Positions 17,702-26,238 of a stretch of DNA of 64,000 bases are shown here, one piece after another. The notes beneath the pieces are model-generated. The model saw only the letters and a list, made by a program, of their open reading frames with translations. It did no database searches and had not been told where the DNA came from. A program made the position numbers and the translations under genes. Source of the DNA: Pelobium manganitolerans (lineage in GTDB: Bacteria; Bacteroidota; Bacteroidia; Sphingobacteriales; Sphingobacteriaceae); NCBI RefSeq assembly GCF_003609575.1, contig NZ_MBTA01000005.1, forward strand, positions 63,819 through 127,818, written 5' to 3'. Numbering within the stretch: the stretch's first letter is position 1; each line of letters opens with the position of its first letter.

Positions 17702-18628
17702 CTAGATTTCGAACTTTATCCAAGCTGTACCCTCATAACCGAAAGAAAAATATTTGGGGGTAATAATCTCTGCCAAAATTTCTATGGTATCTACAATTCG
17801 GGGTCCGCTACGGTTAAAATAGGCATTGCCATCCGCAATATAAACGCTGTTGTTTTTAACGGCTTCCACATCGCGCCAGCCGGGTTGGTTTAGCAACAAA
17901 TCAATTTCTTGTAAACTCCGGCCAATATCAAAACCACAGTTAGCGATTACAATAATATCCGGATTGGCATCATAAATCTGTTGCCATTCTATAAAAGGCG
18001 AATGCTTCCCATTTTCGGCCAGTATTGGTGTTCCTCCGGCAATTTCCACCAGCTCTGGCACCCAGTTTCCTGCAATCATCAAGGGCGAAAGCCATTCTAT
18101 TACAGCAACTTTGGGCTTATCTGGAAAAAACTTAAGCTTGTGTTTTATAATGTCAATGCGTTCTTGGAGGTCTTCCAGAAGCTTTTCTCCGGCATCCTCA
18201 GCATCTAAAACCTTAGCCAAATCTGCTATTTCTTGCAAAATATCCTGTAAAGTATTTGGTGCCAAAGAAAAAAGTTTGGTGTCTTTACTGGCTATATCGC
18301 GCAAAGCAAGTTCCACATCTTTTTCGGCAACGGCGCACACTTCGCACTGGTTTTGGGTAATCACCACATCGGGTTGTAAATCGCCAATTAGCGCTTTGTC
18401 AATTTTGTAAACCGAAAGCGCGTCGTAAACGGTTTGGCGTACTTTTGCATCAATTTCTGCACTGGAAAGCTCGTTGCCAAAACTGGCTTCAGAGCATACG
18501 GGCAATGTTTTTATACTTTCGGGATAGTCGCATTCGTGCGATATGCCAACCAGCTGTTTTTCTAAACCTAAGGCGCAAACCATCTCTGTGCCGGCAGCCA
18601 ATAAGGAAACAATTCTTTTTTGGGGCAT
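17702..18628 (-). CDS. periplasmic-binding-protein-fold protein, BtuF/cobalamin-binding-like
   Basis: 308 residues from ATG 18628 (MPQKRIVSLLAAGTEMVCALG), a two-lobed class III binding fold like BtuF and FhuD; SHECDYPE and VVITQNQCEVCAV are typical of the 'cobalamin-binding protein' subgroup. No signal peptide is visible. Relatives without one are common, and they may act in the cytoplasm or be mis-started. An upstream TTG at 18646 overlaps the -7 box, so it is not the start. It follows a TonB-dependent receptor on the same strand by about 100 bp, which fits vitamin B12 or other metal-chelate uptake, but no permease or ATPase is nearby. Confidence 0.8.
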   Translation of the reverse strand: MPQKRIVSLLAAGTEMVCALGLEKQLVGISHECDYPESIKTLPVCSEASFGNELSSAEIDAKVRQTVYDALSVYKIDKALIGDLQPDVVITQNQCEVCAVAEKDVELALRDIASKDTKLFSLAPNTLQDILQEIADLAKVLDAEDAGEKLLEDLQERIDIIKHKLKFFPDKPKVAVIEWLSPLMIAGNWVPELVEIAGGTPILAENGKHSPFIEWQQIYDANPDIIVIANCGFDIGRSLQEIDLLLNQPGWRDVEAVKNNSVYIADGNAYFNRSGPRIVDTIEILAEIITPKYFSFGYEGTAWIKFEI

Positions 18629-18643
18629 TTTGCTGTTTTTGCC

Positions 18644-18651
18644 CAAAGATA
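18644..18651 (-). promoter_or_regulatory. -7 box for the BtuF-like gene
   Basis: TATCTTTG on the minus strand matches TAnnTTTG and lies 15 bp before ATG 18628. It decides the start by excluding the TTG inside the box. Confidence 0.5.
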
Positions 18652-18743
18652 AAGTTTTATGCGTTGGCTAAGGGCTTTGTGACGACAATCAGTGTTGCAT
18701 TAGGGTAAAAAATAACGTGAGTTTTTGAGCAAGGCAAGGCCTG

Positions 18744-20828
18744 TTAAAGTGATAAACCCAAGCCAAACGAGAAGTTGCGTTTTGCAGCAGGGTTAAAATA
18801 TCTGCCACCAAAGGCATTTAAATCGTTACCTAAACTGTAACTAACATTGCTAATATTATTTGCGCTTAAGCGGATGTTGAGGGATGTTTGTTTCAGTTTT
18901 TTATTCCAGATTAGGGTTGCATTTAGTAGATGATAGCTTTTTGCAAACACCGTTTCGGCATCATTAAGCGATGTTTTGGCCTGATAATAATGTTGCACAC
19001 CCAAGTTTAAATTTTGCGGTAAAGCAATTTCTAAGCTTTGGCTAAACGTGCTTTTTGGTACGCCTGTAAGCCGGTTATTGCTGTAATTTTCATTGCCGAT
19101 TATATAATCCCGAAACTTAAAATTGGAAAAAGTGCTGGCCATGCGCCAATCTGCTTTTTTAAATAAGGAAGCGCCGTTCCATAAGTTTGCATTTAGTTCA
19201 ATTTCTAATCCTTTTTGTTTAGTTCCGCCGGCATTTACATAGTAATCTTCATCATTAGCAGCCACACGTCTAACTATGGCATCGTTTAAGCGATAATAAA
19301 ATGCGGCGATATCTAAGTAAAACCTTTCTGAGGATGTTTTTGTGCGAAAGCCTATTTCATAATTCCAACCTTTTTCTGCTTTCAAATCAGGATTAATAGT
19401 TGCGTCTGACGCCCGTATTTCATCTTTGGTAGGGCTTGCGTAGCCACGGCTGATGATGGCGCGAAAGGCGTTATTTTCTGTAAATAAATAGGATAACGCC
19501 ATGCGGGGCATCAATTCCGGATCTGATTTTACAGATCCGTAGCCCTGTTGATTGTTTGATTCTGGTAAGGCATTAAAATCAAACTTGTTAAAATTTAAAC
19601 TGCCCGAGATTTCTGCGGTTAAGCGTTTGCTGATTTCAGTCTTAAATCGTGCAAACAAAAACTGTGTCTCATTTTTTATCAGGTCGGCGTTAAGGATGTT
19701 GCCTTCAACACCACCGTTATTGTCATAATTTCTAATTTTAAACCGGCTGTGCTGATACTCGTAGCCCACATTTAGGGAATAGCTTAAACTGTTTTTATAA
19801 TTATGCTGATGGCTAAAAAACGTGCGTAAAGCCAGGCTGTTTTCGTCGCGTTTTTCGTAATTGGTGATAAAAGGGTTTTCAAAATCGGTACTCATCCCCG
19901 AAAGGGAAATGTGGTGTTGCCAACTTTTACTGAGTTGGTAAAAGTGCGTTAATCCACCAAAAAAACTGCGGTTATAAATCCCCGCTTGTTGCTCCTTTGC
20001 GCCGGGCGCGCTTGCAGTTGCCGGTCGGGCTTGACGCGGGTTTTCCGAAGCTTGTTTTTCAGTTAATCCGCCGGGAGTTTGATATTTCAAATCGCTGTAA
20101 AAGCCAGAAAATTTAATGTTTGCCTTTGATGTGTATTGCAACTGTTGCTGAGTTTGAAAATACCAGCGTTTCATTAAACTTTGCTCGCGGTAGCCATCGC
20201 TGTATTGGTAAGCTTGGTTTAAGGTGTATTGATAACGCTGATGCTTTTTGTGAAGATGGACGTTTTCTCTGTAAAAGCCGTAAGAGCCAAAGCTTCCGTT
20301 TACATTTATCTCTTGTTTTGGATTTTGAGAGCTCAATAATACCACTCCGCCAGAGTTTGCCCCGAAGAGACTACCGTCTGGCCCTTTCAATATTTCTATA
20401 CTGCCCAGGGCAGTTTGGTCTATCAAATTTAAATAGGTGTTTCCGCTGGCATCTGTTAAGGGCAAGCCGTCAAAATAAACTTTAACATTACGGACACCAA
20501 AAGGCGAGCGGAGTAAACTTCCACGGATAGACAGGCGGTAACTTCCGGGCGAGCGTTCTTCCATTTTTACGCCGGCAACGGTGTTCAGTACGGGTAATAA
20601 AGAGGTGCCTTGGTTTTGTTCAATTTGGGTTTTGCTTAGCGCGGTGACGGTTGACGGTAGGTTAAATAATTTGTTTTCTGAGAGATAGGCGCTTACCACC
20701 ACTGGCTTTAAGTGTAGCGTACTATCTGTAAGTGATTGTGCTTTTGCCGTTAGGGAGATTAGTGTGGCAACCAGTAAAATGGTTGTTAAACCGTTAATCG
20801 GCCGAACAGACTTATAGGTATAAATCAT
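18744..20828 (-). CDS. TonB-dependent outer-membrane receptor
   Basis: 694 residues. A signal peptide (about 1-30, ending TAKAQ) leads into a short TonB-box-like stretch (LKPVVVSAYLSENKLF) and a plug domain (about 45-160) with SIRGSLLRSPFGVRNVKVYFDGLPLTD and IEILKGPDGSLFGANSGGVVLL. A 22-strand-type barrel ends in an aromatic C-terminus (FSFGLGLSL). It lacks the N-terminal carboxypeptidase-like domain of SusC proteins and has no SusD partner, so it is of the BtuB/siderophore type. With the BtuF-like gene downstream, cobalamin or a metal chelate is the likely cargo. The sequence just upstream is a toxin-antitoxin remnant; no cobalamin riboswitch was recognised. Confidence 0.92.
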   Translation of the reverse strand: MIYTYKSVRPINGLTTILLVATLISLTAKAQSLTDSTLHLKPVVVSAYLSENKLFNLPSTVTALSKTQIEQNQGTSLLPVLNTVAGVKMEERSPGSYRLSIRGSLLRSPFGVRNVKVYFDGLPLTDASGNTYLNLIDQTALGSIEILKGPDGSLFGANSGGVVLLSSQNPKQEINVNGSFGSYGFYRENVHLHKKHQRYQYTLNQAYQYSDGYREQSLMKRWYFQTQQQLQYTSKANIKFSGFYSDLKYQTPGGLTEKQASENPRQARPATASAPGAKEQQAGIYNRSFFGGLTHFYQLSKSWQHHISLSGMSTDFENPFITNYEKRDENSLALRTFFSHQHNYKNSLSYSLNVGYEYQHSRFKIRNYDNNGGVEGNILNADLIKNETQFLFARFKTEISKRLTAEISGSLNFNKFDFNALPESNNQQGYGSVKSDPELMPRMALSYLFTENNAFRAIISRGYASPTKDEIRASDATINPDLKAEKGWNYEIGFRTKTSSERFYLDIAAFYYRLNDAIVRRVAANDEDYYVNAGGTKQKGLEIELNANLWNGASLFKKADWRMASTFSNFKFRDYIIGNENYSNNRLTGVPKSTFSQSLEIALPQNLNLGVQHYYQAKTSLNDAETVFAKSYHLLNATLIWNKKLKQTSLNIRLSANNISNVSYSLGNDLNAFGGRYFNPAAKRNFSFGLGLSL

Positions 20829-20845
20829 AAGTAATGTAGCGATGG

Positions 20846-21143
20846 TTATTCATCTACTCTGTGCGCAATATCCATTTTTTGGTGCAAGATTCTAATTATT
20901 TCTACTTGTTGCCCACACGTTTAGCTAACCTGAAGAAGATGATATGTGACTGGATTTTTACACCACGATAGCCGTCTCTGAGATTTTCATAACTTTTACC
21001 CCTGTTAAGATCTTGAGTAATATGATGGATTTCGGCAAAAATTAATTCAATGTATTTATCAGCTTGCTGCTTTGACCAGTTTGTATAGGGTTTACAAAAT
21101 CGTCCAGATAATCCCCCAATGAAAAAGAGGTGCTTTTTGACAT
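20846..21143 (-). pseudogene. remnant of a ParD/ParE toxin-antitoxin locus
   Basis: On the minus strand ATG 21143 begins MSKSTSFSLGDYLDDFV, a typical ParD antitoxin N-terminus. Within about 17 codons the similarity jumps frame into the middle of a ParE toxin (YTNWSKQQADKYIELIF, then GKSYENLRDGYRGVKIQSHI and IFFRLA). A further frameshift near 20911-20919 gives stop 20902-20904, while the shifted frame continues QQVEIIRILHQKMDIAHRVD to TAA 20846. So an internal deletion fused the two genes and a second lesion broke the toxin end. It ends 18 bp before the TonB receptor start. Confidence 0.75.
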
Positions 21144-21196
21144 AACGTTCTCGCGCTAAATAATTTATAAATATAAGTAATTCGTTAACAAAGCTT

Positions 21197-22321
21197 TTAA
21201 TTCAGCTCCACAAACTTCAAACACACGGGGCTTCCAACTTCGTTTGTTTCGCTTAGGCATTTTAGTAAACCTGTTTTTTTGTCGCGTTTAAATACCACAA
21301 TATTATTGGTGTACTGGTGGGCCACCAACAGGTAATTGTCTGTTGGGTCAATCACAAAATTGCGCGGACCTTTGCCTCTCGTGCTTTCATTAGCTACTCT
21401 CTTAAGTTTTCCGTCGGCTTCTACCGCAAATATCGCGATGCTGTTGGCGTCGCCTCGGTTGCTGGTGTATAAAAACCGTCCATCGGCAGAAAGGTGGATA
21501 TCTGCCCCGCTATCTTCACCCTTAAAATCCGGAGCGTTTGTATTTATTTCTTGTATTAAAGTGGTTTTATGATTTTTATATTCAAATACAGAAACATAAG
21601 CTTTCATCTCGGACATTACGTACAGCCTATCGCCCTGTTTGTTAAAAGTAAAATGGCGCGGTCCAAAACCTGCATCAATAGTGATGTCTAACTCGGGGCT
21701 TGCCGTTAAAGGCTTCTTATCTTCGGGATGATAACGGTAAGCTACAATTTTATCAGTACCTAAATCTGCTGCGTAAAGAATAGTTCCGTCTGGCGAGAAA
21801 TTGGTAGAGTGCACATGAGGTTCATTCTGTCGATTTTTATTTACGCTGCTTCCTTCGTGTTTAAGTAACTGAGCTAAAGGCGCCAAGCTTCCATCTTCGT
21901 TAATCGGGAATACGCTCAAACTTCCGCCGTTATAATTTGCCGCAAAAAGAAACTTTTCGTCAGGCGATAGGGTAACGTGGCAAGGCGCCGCACCTTGTGT
22001 AAGCTCCGAATTGATGAGTGAAAACTTGCCTGTATTCTTATCGTATCTGAAAGCACTTACCGCGCTGTTTTTGGCACCTCCTTCGTTTACGGCATAAATA
22101 TGTGTGCCATCTTTATTTAGAACTAAATAAGATGGATGAAAAACATGATCGGCTTCAGACTTTAACTCCAAGCCACCATTAAAGTTAAAGCTAAAAAGAC
22201 CGTGGCTTTGCGTTTTTGTGTAGCTGCCTACAATTAGTTGATTTTTCATGGTTCTGGTTTGTCCCAAACCTAGCAATGGCATAAATAATACCAGTAAAAA
22301 TGCGGTTTTTCTGAGGATCAT
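21197..22321 (-). CDS. secreted lactonase, 6-phosphogluconolactonase (Pgl/YbhE) propeller family
   Basis: 374 residues: signal peptide MILRKTAFLLVLFMPLLGLGQ, then a seven-bladed beta-propeller with repeated blades such as SYLVLNKDGTHIYAVNEGG, CHVTLSPDEKFLFAANYNGGSLSV, HSTNFSPDGTILYAADLGTDKI and IHLSADGRFLYTSNRGDANSI. Cytoplasmic relatives hydrolyse 6-phosphogluconolactone; exported relatives in Bacteroidetes probably act on other sugar lactones in the periplasm. The signal peptide makes a role in central metabolism unlikely. A terminator separates it from the gene upstream. Confidence 0.85.
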   Translation of the reverse strand: MILRKTAFLLVLFMPLLGLGQTRTMKNQLIVGSYTKTQSHGLFSFNFNGGLELKSEADHVFHPSYLVLNKDGTHIYAVNEGGAKNSAVSAFRYDKNTGKFSLINSELTQGAAPCHVTLSPDEKFLFAANYNGGSLSVFPINEDGSLAPLAQLLKHEGSSVNKNRQNEPHVHSTNFSPDGTILYAADLGTDKIVAYRYHPEDKKPLTASPELDITIDAGFGPRHFTFNKQGDRLYVMSEMKAYVSVFEYKNHKTTLIQEINTNAPDFKGEDSGADIHLSADGRFLYTSNRGDANSIAIFAVEADGKLKRVANESTRGKGPRNFVIDPTDNYLLVAHQYTNNIVVFKRDKKTGLLKCLSETNEVGSPVCLKFVELN

Positions 22322-22358
22322 TATTTGATGATTTTTTCTGCAATATAAGCATCAAAAA

Positions 22359-22395
22359 CAAAAAAGCCTCTCCGGCTGCGGAAAGGCTTTTTTTA
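22359..22395 (-). terminator. intrinsic terminator after the L,D-transpeptidase-like gene
   Basis: AAAAAGCCT and AGGCTTTTT (22361-22369/22384-22392) with inner TCCG/CGGA and a GCTG loop form a stem of 13 pairs with one mismatch. It is followed by a T-run on the minus strand and lies 20 bp after the stop at 22412. Confidence 0.75.
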
Positions 22396-22411
22396 TACGA
22401 TGTTTATGCTG

Positions 22412-23251
22412 TTACAAACTTGCAACCGTTTGGTTATTTTCGTTGATATGGTTACTGCTTAATAAATTTGAGCGGTAGCTGTCGCTTTTGCCGTTAATAA
22501 AAAAGCAGGTTTTTCCTTTGATCAGTTCAATCACTTTGGCATTCAGTTTTTCCGACACTGCCGGGCAACCAAAGCTTCTGCCCAAACGGCCAGTTCTTTT
22601 AATAAAATCTTCACTTACATAGCTTGCGCCATGCACCACAATTGCGCGGTTGCGTGCCAAATCATTAATGCCCTTATCTTGGCCATCCAATTTTAAAGAT
22701 AAACCGTGTTTGCCAAAGTAGGTTTCACTGGCGATAAAAAAGCCTAAGCTACTTTGGTGCGATTCGGCAACGTTAGAAAAGTTGGTGGCCATATTTTCGC
22801 CACTGCCTTGCCCGTGCGCTACATAAGTATTTAGCAATAAAGCTTTGTTTTTAAGATCCACAATCCACATCCTTTTGCTGGTGCTGGGTTTGGTGAAATC
22901 TACAATAGTGATGATGTTTTTGTCTGCGTTTAGCAAATGTTGCTCGTTCAGGTTTACAAATCCCGCCAGAGCTTTCTCAAACACCGTTAGGTCCAGGTTG
23001 CTTTCGGCTAATTGCGCATCAGTATAAATATCACTGGCAAAATTGGTAAAAGAAAACGGCGTTTCTTTAACAAAGGTTACTGTGTCTGCCTTAGCTTTAA
23101 CAGTGCCATCCGCTTTAGGCGTTTTCCAACTCAGGTTTAAAAAAATGATAGCAAATGCAATTAATAAAAGGGATTTTAAAGAATACGATTTGAATTTTTT
23201 ATTTCTCATTAGGTTCATAGGTTTTCTCTTTCTTTTATAGTTAATCTTCAT
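22412..23251 (-). CDS. murein L,D-transpeptidase catalytic-domain family protein (YkuD-like)
   Basis: 279 residues. A basic N-terminus and one hydrophobic segment (about 25-42) act as anchor or signal; the mature part ends in a YkuD-type domain with IVVHGASYVSEDFI (catalytic His) and GRSFGCPAVSE (catalytic Cys in SxGC). This subfamily is exported and expected to cross-link or modify peptidoglycan. Two other in-frame ATGs, at 23218 and 23209, leave the signal region intact and are plausible starts. Terminator downstream; no close partner. Confidence 0.85.
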   Translation of the reverse strand: MKINYKRKRKPMNLMRNKKFKSYSLKSLLLIAFAIIFLNLSWKTPKADGTVKAKADTVTFVKETPFSFTNFASDIYTDAQLAESNLDLTVFEKALAGFVNLNEQHLLNADKNIITIVDFTKPSTSKRMWIVDLKNKALLLNTYVAHGQGSGENMATNFSNVAESHQSSLGFFIASETYFGKHGLSLKLDGQDKGINDLARNRAIVVHGASYVSEDFIKRTGRLGRSFGCPAVSEKLNAKVIELIKGKTCFFINGKSDSYRSNLLSSNHINENNQTVASL

Positions 23252-23358
23252 TTTTGCAGAAAGTAACCGATTATTTTAGTTTCATGACATTTCGTAAACA
23301 TGTTGCGGAAATGCTTTGATGAAAAAATAAAAATAAGCTTAAATTTTTTGGGAAAAAA

Positions 23359-23475
23359 TTAGAACCGCCGCAATACTTCTTTAGAGCGGATAACTGGGAG
23401 AAGAGACGGCTTTAGTGTTTGTTTGGGAAAAGCCAAATTTGAAAGAAGGCTTATGATCAGGTTTAAAAAACGCAT
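23359..23475 (-). CDS. possible 38-residue peptide
   Basis: ATG 23475 to TAA 23359 encodes MRFLNLIISLLSNLAFPKQ followed by a basic tail ending SKEVLRRF. A short hydrophobic start and basic end are reminiscent of small secreted or precursor peptides, but there is no recognisable promoter or modifying enzyme next to it. It could be chance in a 285-bp gap. Confidence 0.2.
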   Translation of the reverse strand: MRFLNLIISLLSNLAFPKQTLKPSLLPVIRSKEVLRRF

Positions 23476-23536
23476 AATGTTATTTTTTTAAGAGCGTGTT
23501 GAATAAAACGTTGTATTTGCGTTTTTTATTGTTTTA

Positions 23537-23749
23537 CTAAAGGTATATTTTTAAACCTTCTTCGTGATTGCTTGCTTTTTCAACCTCTTTGCGGTCTTTT
23601 CGTTTGGCAAACAAGGCTAAGAAAAATACCAACAGACTTAATTCTAACAAGATAGTTCGAAGTAATAACGAGCCAAAAAATGCGCCACATACGTTAACTA
23701 AAGTTCCAAGCAACACACAAAGAATTAAAAATCTGTAACGGTACAACAT
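23537..23749 (-). CDS. small hypothetical membrane protein
   Basis: 70 residues: two closely spaced hydrophobic segments (about 6-26 and 30-48) and a charged cytoplasmic tail (KRKDRKEVEKASNHEE). The YRFLILCVLLGTLVNVCGAFFG start reminds me of short Bacteroidetes membrane proteins distantly like GldL helices, but this is too weak to name it. It stands alone between glyS and the L,D-transpeptidase-like gene. Confidence 0.5.
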   Translation of the reverse strand: MLYRYRFLILCVLLGTLVNVCGAFFGSLLLRTILLELSLLVFFLALFAKRKDRKEVEKASNHEEGLKIYL

Positions 23750-23840
23750 AGCAAAAACAAAATGGTTTTGTTACTAGTACGTTGCTATAAGCTAAAAAGT
23801 TACATGGTTTTCGGATAAAATTGCAAAAAGTTAACAGCAC

Positions 23841-23868
23841 AAAAAAAGCCTCCGTTTTGGCAGAGGCT
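23841..23868 (-). terminator. intrinsic terminator of glyS
   Basis: On the minus strand AGCCTC, a 10-base loop and GAGGCT are followed by seven T. It begins 19 bp beyond the glyS stop. Confidence 0.8.
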
Positions 23869-23886
23869 ATATTGTTTTTTTTGATT

Positions 23887-25371
23887 TTACTTTTGTAATA
23901 AGTTTTTCCAGCTTACTAAATCACCAATAATCCGGTTTAAATCGGCAATGGCAACACGCTCTTGTTCCATACTATCCCTATGGCGTATGGTAACCGTGTT
24001 GTCTTCTAAAGTATCATAGTCAATAGTGATGCAAAAAGGTGTTCCAATAGCATCTTGGCGGCGGTAGCGTTTTCCTATGGCGTCTTTTTCATCGTAAGCC
24101 ATATTAAAATCAAACTTCAAAGCATCCATAATTTCACGCGCTTTTTCTGGCAAGCCATCTTTTTTGGTCAGCGGTAAAACAGCTGCTTTATAAGGCGCCA
24201 AAGCTGGATGTAAACGCAATACCGAGCGCGAGTCTTGCTTGTCTGCTGTGCTTAAATCTTCTTCTTCAAAGGCGTTCACTAAAGTTACCAGAAAAAAGCG
24301 GTCTAGCCCGATGGATGTTTCAATCACGTACGGCACATAATTTCCGTAAGGTTTACCGGTTTCTGGGTTTACTTCCGGATCAAAATATTGCATTTTCTTT
24401 CTCGAAAATTCTTGGTGCTGACTTAAATCAAAGTCAGTACGCGAGTGGATGCCCTCCACTTCTTTAAAACCGAAAGGGAACTCGTACTCGATATCCACGG
24501 CTGCATTGGCATAGTGCGCTAGCTTAGCGTGGTCATGAAACTGGTATTTTTTAGGATCAGTACCTAAAGCCAAATGCCATTGCAAGCGTATCTCTTTCCA
24601 TTTATTGTACCACTCCAGTTCAGAGCCAGGGCGTACAAAAAACTGCATTTCCATTTGCTCAAACTCGCGCATACGCATAATAAACTGGCGCGCAATCACC
24701 TCGTTTCTAAACGCTTTACCTATCTGTGCAATACCGAAAGGGATTTTCATGCGCCCGCTCTTTTGAACATTCAAAAAGTTAACGAAGATGCCCTGGGCCG
24801 TTTCTGGGCGTAGGTAAACCTCTTCTGCACCTTCGGCCATTGCGCCAAATTGCGTAGCAAACATCAGGTTAAACTGGCGAACATCTGTCCAATTGCAAGT
24901 TTTAGATACTGGGCAGGCAATTTTATGTTCTTCAATTAAGGCCTTTAAACGTGGCAAGTCTTCCGCTTTCAAAGCCTCGTCCATATCAGCTTGCAGGCTT
25001 TCTGCATTTTGTTGGTCACCGGCGACTTTGTAAGCTTCAATTTTATCTTCCAAAAGCTGGTCCGCGCGGTAACGTTTTTTAGAGTCTTTGTTGTCAATCA
25101 TCGGATCGTTAAAACCGTCCACATGCCCGCTTGCTTTCCAAATTTTCGGGTGCATAAATATCGCAGAGTCTATCCCCACAATATTTTCGTTTAGTTGCAC
25201 CATCGCTTTCCACCAATAGGTTTTGATGTTGTTTTTAAGCTCGGCGCCCAGCTGTCCGTAATCATAAACGGCACTTAATCCATCGTATATCTCACTGCTT
25301 TGGAACACAAAACCGTACTCCTTGGCGTGCGAAATCACATTTTTAAAGTTTTCTTCGTTATTTTTCGACAT
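23887..25371 (-). CDS. glyS: glycine--tRNA ligase (alpha2 type)
   Basis: 494 residues of the single-chain class II glycyl-tRNA synthetase, the form shared with archaea and eukaryotes and distinct from the two-subunit bacterial enzyme. Visible are RPETAQGIFVNF, motif 2 GKAFRNEVIARQFIMRMREFEQME, ETSIGLDRF near motif 3, and a C-terminal anticodon-binding domain (ALAPYKAAVLPLTKKDGLPE). Monocistronic, with its own -7 box upstream and terminator downstream. Confidence 0.96.
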   Translation of the reverse strand: MSKNNEENFKNVISHAKEYGFVFQSSEIYDGLSAVYDYGQLGAELKNNIKTYWWKAMVQLNENIVGIDSAIFMHPKIWKASGHVDGFNDPMIDNKDSKKRYRADQLLEDKIEAYKVAGDQQNAESLQADMDEALKAEDLPRLKALIEEHKIACPVSKTCNWTDVRQFNLMFATQFGAMAEGAEEVYLRPETAQGIFVNFLNVQKSGRMKIPFGIAQIGKAFRNEVIARQFIMRMREFEQMEMQFFVRPGSELEWYNKWKEIRLQWHLALGTDPKKYQFHDHAKLAHYANAAVDIEYEFPFGFKEVEGIHSRTDFDLSQHQEFSRKKMQYFDPEVNPETGKPYGNYVPYVIETSIGLDRFFLVTLVNAFEEEDLSTADKQDSRSVLRLHPALAPYKAAVLPLTKKDGLPEKAREIMDALKFDFNMAYDEKDAIGKRYRRQDAIGTPFCITIDYDTLEDNTVTIRHRDSMEQERVAIADLNRIIGDLVSWKNLLQK

Positions 25372-25378
25372 GATGCTG

Positions 25379-25386
25379 CAAATATA
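25379..25386 (-). promoter_or_regulatory. -7 box of glyS
   Basis: TATATTTG on the minus strand, 7 bp before the glyS ATG; TTG lies 17 bp further upstream (25406-25404). The transcript would have almost no leader. Confidence 0.5.
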
Positions 25387-25472
25387 GCATTACCTACTAT
25401 GCGCAAGCTATTTTCGGCTTAAATTTTTATGAATCAGGTTTTTGAGCCTTTTGAACGTAAATGGTAGGTTTT

Positions 25473-25577
25473 GGGCGCTTTAACACGCCATCCGCTGTAT
25501 CTTTTTTTACGCTCCCGCTTTTGCCCACGCAAAAAAAGTATGCCGCTGCTGTCGTTAGCGCAATCCGGACAAATTGA
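25473..25577. repeat. structured intergenic repeat, copy B
   Basis: A palindrome-rich element starting GGGCGC and ending GTTAGCGC AATCCGGA. Ordered landmarks (CCGCTGTATCTTTTTTT, GCAAAAAAAGTAT, CGCTGCTG) correspond to those of the element at 31926-32017 read on its minus strand, so the two look like members of one dispersed family. It lies between glyS and an outer-membrane-protein gene. Confidence 0.5.
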
Positions 25578-25616
25578 GATTCCTTTTGCCTTTGTCTTTA
25601 ATCTTTTCTCGCTCAG

Positions 25617-26180
25617 CTAAAGCCTGGTGCTGCTAACGGTGTTGATGTTTAACATACGGTTACTGCTATCATAAAAGCCGATATCGTACCTTTGCCAATC
25701 TAAATTAATTCCTACAGAACTTTGGTTGAAACCTAAAAAGTCATCGTTCAAAATAGATGCGCCTACGGAGATGCAATCTAAAAAAGCGTAATCACTTGAT
25801 TTTGGATTTAGAGGAAACACCCAGCTAGATTTTACTGTTACCGAGGTAGTTTTTTGTTGCAAAGCCCTTTCTTGCATCGGCTTTAACTCAAATTCCGCAG
25901 CCGGTCCGGCAAATAATGAAATACGTGCACCTTTATTTATCGGAGAGCGGATAAAAAGCGCTTCTGCCTGTGGGCCGGTAAATAAGCCATTGCTTAGTTT
26001 TTGGTTGTAACCCAATTTTATCCCAAACAATGATTTAATGCTGGTAGAAGTGAAAAGTGTTGCCACTTTAATGTCTACGCCCACATAAAAATGCGATTTT
26101 TTATTTACCACAAGCTCTTGCGCAAAACTTTTACACAACAGCAATACTAAGAAAACGAAGCTAAGGCAGATTTTTTTCAC
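25617..26180 (-). CDS. exported hypothetical protein, probable outer-membrane beta-barrel
   Basis: 187 residues with signal peptide MKKICLSFVFLVLLLCKSFAQE. The mature part alternates hydrophobic and polar residues in strand-like runs (HFYVGVDIKVATLF, GIKLGYNQKLSNGLFTGPQAEALF, ISLFAGPAAEFEL, SVGINLDWQRYDIGFYD), the look of a small porin-like barrel. It does not end in the usual C-terminal aromatic, so secretion as a soluble protein is also possible. No specific family recognised. Confidence 0.6.
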   Translation of the reverse strand: MKKICLSFVFLVLLLCKSFAQELVVNKKSHFYVGVDIKVATLFTSTSIKSLFGIKLGYNQKLSNGLFTGPQAEALFIRSPINKGARISLFAGPAAEFELKPMQERALQQKTTSVTVKSSWVFPLNPKSSDYAFLDCISVGASILNDDFLGFNQSSVGINLDWQRYDIGFYDSSNRMLNINTVSSTRL

Positions 26181-26238
26181 GTAACAATCTCAATTTGAAG
26201 GATTGTACGTGCATCAAACTGCTAAGGTTTGTCATAAT

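Noticed and set aside
18629-18646. TTG at 18646 as start of the BtuF-like gene
   Set aside because: It overlaps the -7 box TATCTTTG; ATG 18628 follows at the expected distance.
20829-21196. Cobalamin riboswitch upstream of the TonB receptor
   Set aside because: No B12-box-like sequence was recognised; the space is occupied by the ParDE remnant.
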